This document shows, one piece after another, positions 28,816-36,751 of a DNA stretch of 64,000 bases. The notes below the pieces were generated by a model. That model did not search any database. It worked only from the letters and a program-made list of their open reading frames with translations, and had not been told where the DNA came from. Origin of the DNA: Pedobacter steynii (GTDB taxonomy: Bacteria; Bacteroidota; Bacteroidia; Sphingobacteriales; Sphingobacteriaceae); the NCBI RefSeq assembly GCF_001721645.1, contig NZ_CP017141.1, forward strand, positions 2,480,001-2,544,000, given 5' to 3'. Position 1 is the stretch's first letter. Each line of letters begins with the position of its first letter. The translations under genes were made by a program, and so were the position numbers.

Positions 28816-28857
28816 ATCAACGGGCTAAAGATATTAAAATATCCTTAGCCCGTTGAT
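28816..28857 (-). promoter_or_regulatory. Long stem-loop abutting the NlpC/P60 start codon
   Basis: The arms (ATCAACGGGCTAAAGATAT and its near complement) pair at 18 of 19 positions around a TAAA loop. The structure ends one base before the NlpC ATG. It has no downstream T run on the reverse strand, so besides ending the upstream operon it could hide the translation start. Confidence 0.7.
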
Positions 28858-28876
28858 AATGTTGATAACTTGGCGG

Positions 28877-29578
28877 CTAAGGTGTCGTTACAGCCACAGG
28901 AAGCACTTTTCCATTAAAAAATTTATGTCCTGTCTTTGCAAAATCAGCTACATACTTGCCCATTTCAAAAGCCATAACCGGCGATTGGTAACCTGGAAAT
29001 GCCTCTTCCAGCATCTCGGTTTGAGCAGAACCCAGAGCCAGACAATTGATTTTTATTCCCGTATCGGCCAGTTCAAAGGCCAGACATTCGGTTAAAGTAT
29101 GCAAAGCCCCCTTACTGGAAGAATAGGCTGCAAGCCCAGGAAATTTAACACTACCCTGAAAACCGCCCATACTGCCAATATTTACAATATGGCTTCCTGA
29201 GGTCAGTAGTGGAAGTAAGTTCTGGATCATGTTAAAATGCCCCAGCACATTGCTTTCAAACATCTGGTATAAATCCGCTGCGCTGGTTTCCAGAAAAGGT
29301 TTGTTGATTAATGAGCCGGCATTATTAATTAAAATATCTACCGTTCCCAGTCTTTCCTTTAAAAAAGGAATCAGTGCGGCATAATCATCATTTACAATGT
29401 CAAATTCTACAGGAAGTAAAACACAGTCGGGGTTTATTCCTCTGGCAATTTCCAGTAGTTTACGCAGTTTGTCCGCAGATCGGGCAATACATACGATTTT
29501 ATGGTCTTTATTCAGTGCAAATTCTAAGGCAGCTTCAAAACCTATTCCACTGCTTGCACCTGTTAATACTATGTTCAT
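28877..29578 (-). CDS. Short-chain dehydrogenase/reductase
   Basis: 233-aa classical SDR with cofactor motif TGASSGIG (6-13), NNAG (85-88), catalytic Ser136 in NIGSMG, and Y152/K156 in AYSSSKG. The basic residue after the first strand (ARSADKL) favours NADP(H). Its start codon directly abuts the stop of the aromatic hydroxylase gene, so the two are co-translated. Recycling of the pterin cofactor, that is a dihydropteridine-reductase-like role, is a reasonable inference. A general carbonyl reductase is the alternative. Confidence 0.9.
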   Translation of the reverse strand: MNIVLTGASSGIGFEAALEFALNKDHKIVCIARSADKLRKLLEIARGINPDCVLLPVEFDIVNDDYAALIPFLKERLGTVDILINNAGSLINKPFLETSAADLYQMFESNVLGHFNMIQNLLPLLTSGSHIVNIGSMGGFQGSVKFPGLAAYSSSKGALHTLTECLAFELADTGIKINCLALGSAQTEMLEEAFPGYQSPVMAFEMGKYVADFAKTGHKFFNGKVLPVAVTTP

Positions 29579-31357
29579 CTAATCTTCTTCAGTAATCAAT
29601 TGGCTCACGGGGTTTTCAATCACATGTAAACCATCTGTAATTAATTTACGGTAGTCTGCCTCATTTGCCGCTTTAAGCTCCAGATATACCCGCAGCTCTT
29701 TTTCGAATTCGGGATCCAGTTTCTTGTGATAAATGATCTCTAGAATTTCTAAAGCAGCAAGCCAGTCGTAACGGTGTTCTGCTTTAAGTTCTTCAAATAG
29801 AGCGATACATTTCTCATAATCTCTTTTATCCTGTCTTATAGAACGGATAGCGCTATAGATCGCATGTAATTTCTTGGTTTTTTCATCATAAGTTACCTTA
29901 TGTGTTTGCTGACCGCTTACATGGGTGATTTCTTCATAAGCATCTTTATCGGCTGCGCCGTTGAATACAGAGATGATTTTTTCTCCCACTGCCATATCAT
30001 AAATACCCCATTCCGGTTGGAAAAGTATATTTCCATTGTCTTCTTTAACGGTACAATCCTCAAATGTGATCAATACCGTTTTACCGCCATGCTGGACAAT
30101 TTCTTTTACCAGTCCTTTCACGTGAATCCCGCTGTCAAAAGTCAGGTCTGCGGTTTGCCCTGTAGCAATACCTTGCGCCTGTAGCTCAGTAAGGCTCAGA
30201 TTTTCCAGTGCCAGACCATTCCATCTGCCAACAGGGGAGGAGAATCCGTCCTTATGGTAGAATTTGCCATGACCTTCCAGTTGTTTATGGTCTACAGCCA
30301 GTGCAGATGGCCCGGTTGTTTTTATAAAAGTAAGCTCGTCATCGGCAGTGATGCCCATATCTGTAAAAATGCCGGTAACCTGTAAGCCAGAACTGTAAAC
30401 TGCTGTTGCAGGATTTTTACATTCAATTGCTTTGACCAGACTTTCAGCACCGCCACGTCTGAACGCCATAGTATCAGCAAACTCTTCTAAAACGTCTATC
30501 AGGTTTTGAAAAGTTTCCGTCACAAATAATTGTGGCTGTGGCTTGGTGATGTCATATTGTGCATTGATTGCATCGATGGTATACCATTTTTTCAGCACGT
30601 CATCTTTCATACAGCTGGAACTTTCCCCGATCGAAGAAAGTAAACCCGCGCCATAAATTTTAGGGTCTTCAAGTGTGCCTATCAGTCCATATTCTACTGT
30701 CCACCAATGTAGACGACCCAATAGCGCCATTTCAGAAGGCTCGCCCATATTCTCGGCAACCACCTGCAAATGTTTTTCTGCTTTGGCGATTTCCTGTTCC
30801 GAGGCATCTGCAGATTCCTTCAGGATAGAAAGGTTGCGGATAGCCTCATAAAGCTCAAAATCTTTGGAAGAGAACATGGCTTTAGCTCCGATAGAGCCAA
30901 AATAGCTCAAGTAACTGTTGTAGTCGGCATCCGCTATGATGGGTGCATGCCCTGCCGACTCATGGATAATATCCGGAGCGGGTGTATATTCAATATGGTT
31001 GATCTGACGAATATCTGCTGCAATAACCAATACCCGGTAAGCCTGGTATTCCATGAATGCTGCAGGAGGAATAAACCCATCCACCGTAACCGCACCCCAG
31101 CCTATTTTGCCAAGGTTATCGTTCATGGTTTGCAAATTGGGGATATATTCAATACTTAGGCCTGCACGTTGCAGTCCTTTGATATATGGATAATAAGCCA
31201 CATGTTTCAGGTAACTATAATTCTGACGCATTACATAGCGCCAAACAGCCTGATCGATTGGCGTATATTTTTCGTAATGCTGCTCTACAATAAACTGCCT
31301 TAAATGCTTAGGGAGCTTTGCTACCTGGGGATTGTTAAAGTCATTAAAATCACTCAT
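29579..31357 (-). CDS. phhA: Phenylalanine 4-hydroxylase, long Bacteroidota form
   Basis: Pterin-dependent iron monooxygenase that makes tyrosine from phenylalanine. The iron ligands are H132 and H137 in IIHESAGHAP and E222 in WWTVEYGLIG. Classical bacterial enzymes have about 260-300 residues. This protein is 592 aa, with the catalytic part in about 1-330 and an added C-terminal region of about 260 residues (a beta-rich part, then a helical part rich in Lys/Glu) that I do not recognise. It feeds the hpd-hmgA-fahA pathway next door and is coupled to the SDR gene. Tyrosine or tryptophan as substrate cannot be excluded. Confidence 0.9.
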   Translation of the reverse strand: MSDFNDFNNPQVAKLPKHLRQFIVEQHYEKYTPIDQAVWRYVMRQNYSYLKHVAYYPYIKGLQRAGLSIEYIPNLQTMNDNLGKIGWGAVTVDGFIPPAAFMEYQAYRVLVIAADIRQINHIEYTPAPDIIHESAGHAPIIADADYNSYLSYFGSIGAKAMFSSKDFELYEAIRNLSILKESADASEQEIAKAEKHLQVVAENMGEPSEMALLGRLHWWTVEYGLIGTLEDPKIYGAGLLSSIGESSSCMKDDVLKKWYTIDAINAQYDITKPQPQLFVTETFQNLIDVLEEFADTMAFRRGGAESLVKAIECKNPATAVYSSGLQVTGIFTDMGITADDELTFIKTTGPSALAVDHKQLEGHGKFYHKDGFSSPVGRWNGLALENLSLTELQAQGIATGQTADLTFDSGIHVKGLVKEIVQHGGKTVLITFEDCTVKEDNGNILFQPEWGIYDMAVGEKIISVFNGAADKDAYEEITHVSGQQTHKVTYDEKTKKLHAIYSAIRSIRQDKRDYEKCIALFEELKAEHRYDWLAALEILEIIYHKKLDPEFEKELRVYLELKAANEADYRKLITDGLHVIENPVSQLITEED

Positions 31358-31474
31358 TACGTGTGTTGATTAGTATTGAGCCCAATATAAGAAAATCTAC
31401 GTCTTCACTTAAAAAAAAGGGGCTATGATTTAAGAAAAATAACCGAAAACAGACATGTTGTTCAGTTGTTGTAA

Positions 31475-31960
31475 TTACTTTCTGACCTTAAATGTAAAGT
31501 ACTTCTGAGAAAAATAACTGAATATGGTCAGGATTACCGTGATGATGATTTTTGAAATTGTCGGATAAAATCCAAATGCCTCCACCAGTACTTTCAGCAT
31601 CGCAAGATTCAACAGAATGTTCGTTACAAATACCGAACCATACCGGAAGAGCTGGATTCTTCCCTTAAGATTGGATTTAGTGAATATCAGGTATTTGTTG
31701 AGGATAAAACCGATGCAAAAGGTGATCAGGGATTCAATTGCCAGTGCTGCTACCGGTGCGGTAATCAGATTGGGCAGATATGGAATGGAAAGTTTTACAT
31801 CCTCCTGGTGTAACACCCAGTTATAGACAATATAGTAAACTACAATACCAGAAGCTGCAGTTGTACCTCCTGAAACCAGGTATCTGAACGTATGAAGGGA
31901 TAGCCAACGGGAAAAAGGGGGGTAGAAGAAATCTATTAATCTTAATAACGCTTTGCGCAT
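31475..31960 (-). CDS. GtrA family membrane protein
   Basis: 161 aa with four transmembrane segments. FRYLVSGGTTAASGIVVYY at the start and NKYLIFTKSNLKGRIQLFRY in the middle are characteristic of GtrA, thought to flip polyprenyl-linked sugars during surface glycosylation. It follows the LTA-synthase-like gene by two bases, so both probably act in decoration of an envelope glycan or lipid. Confidence 0.88.
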   Translation of the reverse strand: MRKALLRLIDFFYPPFSRWLSLHTFRYLVSGGTTAASGIVVYYIVYNWVLHQEDVKLSIPYLPNLITAPVAALAIESLITFCIGFILNKYLIFTKSNLKGRIQLFRYGSVFVTNILLNLAMLKVLVEAFGFYPTISKIIITVILTIFSYFSQKYFTFKVRK

Positions 31961-31962
31961 GC

Positions 31963-33891
31963 TTATTTGAAGGTTAATTTATTCTCAATCATCCTGTTGT
32001 TATATTGCTGTCTGAAGGCTTTCAAATTCTTTTCCAGTTTTTCTGCAATCAATGGCTCTGTCTTCAACAGATTATGCTGAACAAGCCGGTCGGTTTTTAA
32101 ATTATATAAGGCCAGATTTTCTTTTCCGTCATTTACAAGGTAATAGTCGCCCATGTAAAAGTTGAAAGAACCATCGTTGTTATTAACGACAAAGTTATCG
32201 GTTTTCTTATCAAAAGCATCAAAACCCATAGAGAAATAAGGTTTATTGTAATGCAGGTAGTTTAATACCGTGGGCATAATGTCCATTTGCTGTACCAGCT
32301 TGTCCGTTTTTCCTTTCAATGTCCCCCCGGGGCGGTAGAACAGAATTGGAATAGAGAAATATCCTGGAGTGTTTTGGTATTCAGGCAAATAGGATACCGT
32401 AGCATGGTCTGCGCAAAGCACAAACAAGGTGTTTTTATACCAGGGCATGGTCGAAGCAGTTTTAAAGAAATTGCGTAAGGCCATATCGGTATAACCCAGG
32501 GGTTCCTGTACCGGAAGAGGGCCTTTAGGGAATTTCCCCTGATACTCATCAGGCAGACGGAAGGGATGATGGGAAGATAAAGAGAAGAAACTGGCAAAGA
32601 AAGGTTGTTTCAGCGTGTTCATCGTATTCGCCATGTATTGCATGTACGGATCGTCCCAAATTCCCCATGTACCATCAGAATCACCCTTTTTCTGATATTC
32701 ATTCTGGCCGAAATACTTTTTAATTCCGGCAAGGTGTGTGTAGGAAGAAAAGCCCATAGAGCCATTAGGCGCCCCATGAAAAAATGCAGTTTCGTAACCC
32801 TCGTCTCCCAACAGCTTGGCAATGCTGGTTGTTTTGTTGCCTGAATAGATGGAAAGTACGAAGGGTTCATTGATGGAAGGGATGCCGGTAATTACAGAAG
32901 GCAATGCATCTATGGATTTGCGTCCATTGGCAAAAGTATGTGTAAAGGTAAAGCTCTCCCCAACCAGGGAGTCCAGAAAAGGAGTATAACCCTTATATTT
33001 TCCACCCATGAGGTCTTTATTGAGACTGCCTACATGTTCCTTTCCCAGACTTTCAATAATCAGAAAAACCACATTTAACTTATTAAAGGCCGCAGTATCT
33101 GCCGGCTGGTGGATCGGATTATAGATCGCATTTAAAGTCTTTTCGTCAAAGTAGTTTACAGGCTTTAGTTTAGAAGCTTTCAATGTCCTGAAAATAGCAA
33201 ATGGAGTGTTCAGGACCAGGCTCATCTGATCGGGGGTGTCTACATATTCGCCTGCATTGCTCAGCGTAATAGGCCTGGTTCCAAAGCCCCAGCCACCACG
33301 AACACCGGTAATACACATCAGGGCAATCATCAGCAATAATGCCGTATGTAAAACATACACAGGCCAGGTAAAACGAACTGTTTTTTTAACTTTTACCAAT
33401 TGATAAAGTTTGCTGAAGATCCAGATGAATACAGCTAGCAATATCAACAGATACCAGTAGTCCTTTAAAAAATCGACAAAGAGCTTAAATTTATTCTGCT
33501 CATGACTGAACTGACCGAAAACTGTTGCGGTAGTTCTTTTTAACGTAAACTTATAATAGACAAAGTCGGCTAGATTGGCGATAATACCTATGCTATTGGT
33601 GATCAGGAACCACCATTTACAAAACTTTTGAAAACCCTCATTATAACGGAACGGAAAAGGAATAAGATGGAGCAGAATGTAAATCGCATTGATGTAGATT
33701 AATGCGGAAACGTCGAACTTTAATCCTCCCCAAAGGATATAGAGGTATTTTGGCAGCGTAATATTTTGAAAAAGGTCCTGGTTAAAAAGATAAAACCCGA
33801 TTCTGCACAGGGTATATAGGAACAACAATATCAGGAAGCGATAGGCCAATACCAGATAGAGGTTAAGGCCTGTAGTGTCTTTTCTTTTCAA
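31963..33891 (-). CDS. LTA-synthase-like sulfatase-fold membrane phosphotransferase
   Basis: 642 aa: five transmembrane helices in about residues 1-200, then a large extracytoplasmic alkaline-phosphatase/sulfatase domain. LNVVFLIIESLGKEHVGSLN gives the metal-binding Glu, FANGRKSIDALPSVITGIP the probable nucleophile Ser, and SLSSHHPF and CADHATVSYLP further metal ligands. Relatives transfer glycerol-phosphate or phosphoethanolamine from lipids to envelope polymers. Bacteroidota have no lipoteichoic acid, so a different acceptor is expected. Coupled to gtrA. Confidence 0.87.
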   Translation of the reverse strand: MKRKDTTGLNLYLVLAYRFLILLFLYTLCRIGFYLFNQDLFQNITLPKYLYILWGGLKFDVSALIYINAIYILLHLIPFPFRYNEGFQKFCKWWFLITNSIGIIANLADFVYYKFTLKRTTATVFGQFSHEQNKFKLFVDFLKDYWYLLILLAVFIWIFSKLYQLVKVKKTVRFTWPVYVLHTALLLMIALMCITGVRGGWGFGTRPITLSNAGEYVDTPDQMSLVLNTPFAIFRTLKASKLKPVNYFDEKTLNAIYNPIHQPADTAAFNKLNVVFLIIESLGKEHVGSLNKDLMGGKYKGYTPFLDSLVGESFTFTHTFANGRKSIDALPSVITGIPSINEPFVLSIYSGNKTTSIAKLLGDEGYETAFFHGAPNGSMGFSSYTHLAGIKKYFGQNEYQKKGDSDGTWGIWDDPYMQYMANTMNTLKQPFFASFFSLSSHHPFRLPDEYQGKFPKGPLPVQEPLGYTDMALRNFFKTASTMPWYKNTLFVLCADHATVSYLPEYQNTPGYFSIPILFYRPGGTLKGKTDKLVQQMDIMPTVLNYLHYNKPYFSMGFDAFDKKTDNFVVNNNDGSFNFYMGDYYLVNDGKENLALYNLKTDRLVQHNLLKTEPLIAEKLEKNLKAFRQQYNNRMIENKLTFK

Positions 33892-33972
33892 AGTCTTGAT
33901 TTTAACACGGCAAATTTAAGTATTGATAACGATTTATTGATGTTAAATTAATAAGCCTTTCGTATATCACGA

Positions 33973-34011
33973 AAAAAGGGTCTGTTTTCCAGAAGAAAAC
34001 AGACCCTTTTT
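33973..34011 (-). terminator. Intrinsic terminator behind the glutamate-synthase-like gene
   Basis: A perfect 17-bp stem (AAAAAGGGTCTGTTTTC and complement) with a 5-base loop and a T run in reverse orientation, 27 bp after the stop codon. Confidence 0.92.
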
Positions 34012-34037
34012 GAATGGAATACGCTGACGAATGCCGC

Positions 34038-35561
34038 TTAGGAGAAATAAATATCTTTGAAATTCAACGTTTTTGTCGTGTCAATCCTTCTGTTAAAACG
34101 CTCTGGTTTAATCTCAGAAAGGGTATCAAAACCACAAGCCTCCATTAATTCTATGGTCGCATGAACAGTATTCTTATGGAAGTTAGCCACCCGGTGCTTT
34201 TTATCAGTTACATCAATTCCCTTAAACAGGCTCTTGTCCTGGGTAGCAATACCTACCGGACATTTACCGCTATCGCATTTCAAGGCCTGAATACAACCTA
34301 AAGCCATCATCATTCCCCTCGCACTGTAACAGGCATCTGCTCCAAGCGCAACCACCCTCATGATGTCAAATCCGGTAATGATTTTCCCTGAAGCCAGAAT
34401 TTTAATGTCATCTCTAAGGCCATATTTTTTTAGGGAGGTGTTTACAAATGCAAGGGCATCCAGTAATGGCATCCCCACATAGTCGGTATATTCAAGAGGT
34501 GCTGCTCCGGTTCCACCTTCTGCACCATCTATGGTAATAAAATCGGGAGAAATCCTGGTCAGCGACATGGCTTCACAGATGTCAATAAATTCCTGTTTAC
34601 TTCCGATACATAATTTAAACCCTACAGGTTTACCTCCTGACAGCTCGCGCAATTGCTGAATAAAGCGCATCAGGCCAGTTGCATTAGAGAAAGTGCTGTG
34701 AGCGGGAGGGGACAGGATAGTCGTCCCAGCCACCACGTTTCTGATCTCTGCAATTTCAGGGGTATTTTTAGCGGCCGGTAAAATACCACCATGTCCTGGT
34801 TTTGCACCCTGGGATAATTTTAACTCAATCATCCTGACATATTCTCTTTTAGAGTTCTTTTGAAATAAAGCTGGATCAAATTTTCCTTCCGCGTCCCGGC
34901 ATCCGAAATATCCGGTACCTACCTGCCAGATCAGGTCGCCACCACCTTTAACGTGATAAGGACTGATTCCTCCTTCGCCGGTATTGTGTGCAAACTTATT
35001 GAGATTTGCGCCATTACTTAGCGATTGGATGGCTGTTTTGCTCAATGCACCAAAACTCATGGCTCCAATGTTCAGGATGCTCAGGTTGTAAGGCTGTAAA
35101 CAATTTTGCCCGCCTACCTTCACCCGAAGGTCCATATTGGTTAATTTTTTAGGGTAAATACTGTGTGATACCCATTCGTATCCTTCCTGATAAGGGTCTA
35201 CCTGCATACCAAAAGCAACAGTTTCTCTTTCATTCTTTGCCCTTTGGTAAACAATAGAGCGTTGGCGACGGTTAAAAGGTTTTCCGTCCAGTTCGGATTC
35301 GAAAAAATACTGACGCATCTCTGGTCTGATAGACTCGAAGAAATAACGTAGCCGGCCAATAACCGGGTAATTGCGCAATACTGCATGTTTCGACTGAAAT
35401 CGGTCGTAAGCCAAAGCGGTAACCAGAATAATCGGCAATGCGATCAATAGATAGAATGCCGATTTTTGGTAAAACGCATTCACGATTAAAGCTACAATGC
35501 CTAGTAAGGCGATCCAAAGAAATACTGTTCCAAGTAAGGAACGAAATTCTTTTTGTTTCAT
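34038..35561 (-). CDS. FMN-binding glutamate-synthase-like membrane protein
   Basis: 507 aa. Two N-terminal transmembrane helices (about 12-55) anchor a domain homologous to the FMN/Fe-S barrel of the large subunit of glutamate synthase: HNTGEGGISPYH, KLSQGAKPGHGG, TIDGAEGGTGAAPLEY, and the cysteine loop CDSGKCPVGIATQ for the 3Fe-4S cluster. The glutaminase domain is missing, so ammonia-dependent glutamate formation or another oxidoreductase reaction is possible. Such stand-alone membrane forms are common in Bacteroidota, but their reaction is not settled. Confidence 0.88.
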   Translation of the reverse strand: MKQKEFRSLLGTVFLWIALLGIVALIVNAFYQKSAFYLLIALPIILVTALAYDRFQSKHAVLRNYPVIGRLRYFFESIRPEMRQYFFESELDGKPFNRRQRSIVYQRAKNERETVAFGMQVDPYQEGYEWVSHSIYPKKLTNMDLRVKVGGQNCLQPYNLSILNIGAMSFGALSKTAIQSLSNGANLNKFAHNTGEGGISPYHVKGGGDLIWQVGTGYFGCRDAEGKFDPALFQKNSKREYVRMIELKLSQGAKPGHGGILPAAKNTPEIAEIRNVVAGTTILSPPAHSTFSNATGLMRFIQQLRELSGGKPVGFKLCIGSKQEFIDICEAMSLTRISPDFITIDGAEGGTGAAPLEYTDYVGMPLLDALAFVNTSLKKYGLRDDIKILASGKIITGFDIMRVVALGADACYSARGMMMALGCIQALKCDSGKCPVGIATQDKSLFKGIDVTDKKHRVANFHKNTVHATIELMEACGFDTLSEIKPERFNRRIDTTKTLNFKDIYFS

Positions 35562-35887
35562 AAATTGAGGATAAATAAAAGAAAAATGATCATCCTGATA
35601 GGAATATGATTTAAGAATCTTATACCTTCAGTATGATTTAAATGATGATTTTGATAAATGAACAGGCCCCTGAATCAGATAATCTTAAGGTGAAAGATTC
35701 GGGGCAAAGAGAATAAAGTCTCTACAGGTACTCTGGAAGGCGAAGCCAAAGGCATAATTGTCTCTAACATATCGGCGGAAACGCCTATACACAGTTATAT
35801 ATTTACCCTCACTTGCTTTCATTGGGGCAAAGCTCGGCACCTTTTTCCTCAATTCAAAGCAATTCAAGGTTATTTAATTGTAAATAA
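35562..35887. other. 326-bp intergenic region with small hairpins
   Basis: It lies between the 3' end of the CAP gene and the 5' end of the glutamate-synthase-like gene. On the forward strand GGCG-GAAA-CGCC (35774-35785) is a perfect GNRA-tetraloop hairpin and GGC-GAA-GCC lies at about 35739-35747. GGGGCAAAG is present twice (35701 and 35824). A 60-codon reverse frame (35685-35867) covers the same stretch, but I do not trust it as a gene. A structured RNA is possible. Confidence 0.35.
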
Positions 35888-36577
35888 TTAATCCGGAAGG
35901 GATACAAAGTCAATGACCGCAGTGTAGCGATAGCGTTTATGAGACTGAATACTCAAGCCTACTGTATTCAATTTTGAAGAGGTATTCAGAAGGATTTTTC
36001 GGTGCCCCAGGTCGGCAACACCTTTGTCCAGCAATAACATACATATATTAGATAAGCCGGAACTAAAACCAAAAGCCAGACATTCCCCATTGGATTTATT
36101 AGGATATACCGCTCCGATACGCTGGGCAACTGAGCGTCCGTCGCTGGATTTATGACCGGTAAAATTATTTCTGTTCAGGTCCTTTCCATGAGCTCTGGCG
36201 ATTCTGCTTAATGCTTCATCGGGCCAGAATACGGGAAAATTCTTAACATTCTCCAGATCCCTGCGCAGACTTCTGTAATAACTGCTGTTTCTGCTCACCT
36301 TTACTTCCTCGTAGTTTCCGTATTGCTGCATTTCCTGGTTGTGTGCATCCACAAATTCCTGGAAATAAGTATCGAAAAATCTTGCCCCATCCATTCTGGC
36401 CAGGTTCATGTAAATGACCATGTCTTTTTCTTCGGCAGTAAGATAATCGGCATTGCCGGCAGTATTGGCCATTCTCAATTCTTCTCTTGTCCAGCTGTCG
36501 TCCGGATCTGATCTTTGAACTGCATTTGGAGAGAGTAGGGGAAATAAGAGACAAAGGGTGACTGTAATTATTTTCAT
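35888..36577 (-). CDS. Secreted CAP (SCP-like) domain protein
   Basis: 229 aa with a signal peptide ending LSPNAVQ. The C-terminal 120 residues form a CAP domain: SRIARAHGKDLNRNNFTGHKSSDG and GECLAFGF provide the conserved His/Glu pairs, and DLGHRKILLN the closing motif. Bacterial CAP proteins are extracellular with unclear roles; lipid binding or proteolysis are proposed. Single gene. Confidence 0.87.
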   Translation of the reverse strand: MKIITVTLCLLFPLLSPNAVQRSDPDDSWTREELRMANTAGNADYLTAEEKDMVIYMNLARMDGARFFDTYFQEFVDAHNQEMQQYGNYEEVKVSRNSSYYRSLRRDLENVKNFPVFWPDEALSRIARAHGKDLNRNNFTGHKSSDGRSVAQRIGAVYPNKSNGECLAFGFSSGLSNICMLLLDKGVADLGHRKILLNTSSKLNTVGLSIQSHKRYRYTAVIDFVSLPD

Positions 36578-36699
36578 TCGTATTTATTATTCCTAAGCGC
36601 TAGGGTGATAAAGCGTTTATCAGCGTTTTAACGCAAAAAACCGGCCATATTGTATAATATATGGCGTATTATTTAATGAGGTACAGGATTGCCTGATAA

Positions 36700-36734
36700 A
36701 GAAAAAGGATGTCTTTTTGGGACATCCTTTTTCT
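36700..36734 (-). terminator. Intrinsic terminator behind the second siderophore receptor
   Basis: A 14-bp perfect stem AGAAAAAGGATGTC/GACATCCTTTTTCT with a 7-base loop, 18 bp after the stop codon. Confidence 0.9.
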
Positions 36735-36751
36735 CTGACACGGCATTGATC

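Noticed and set aside
35685..35867. 60-codon reverse frame behind the CAP gene
   Set aside because: No ribosome binding site, odd composition, overlaps hairpins; treated as non-coding.
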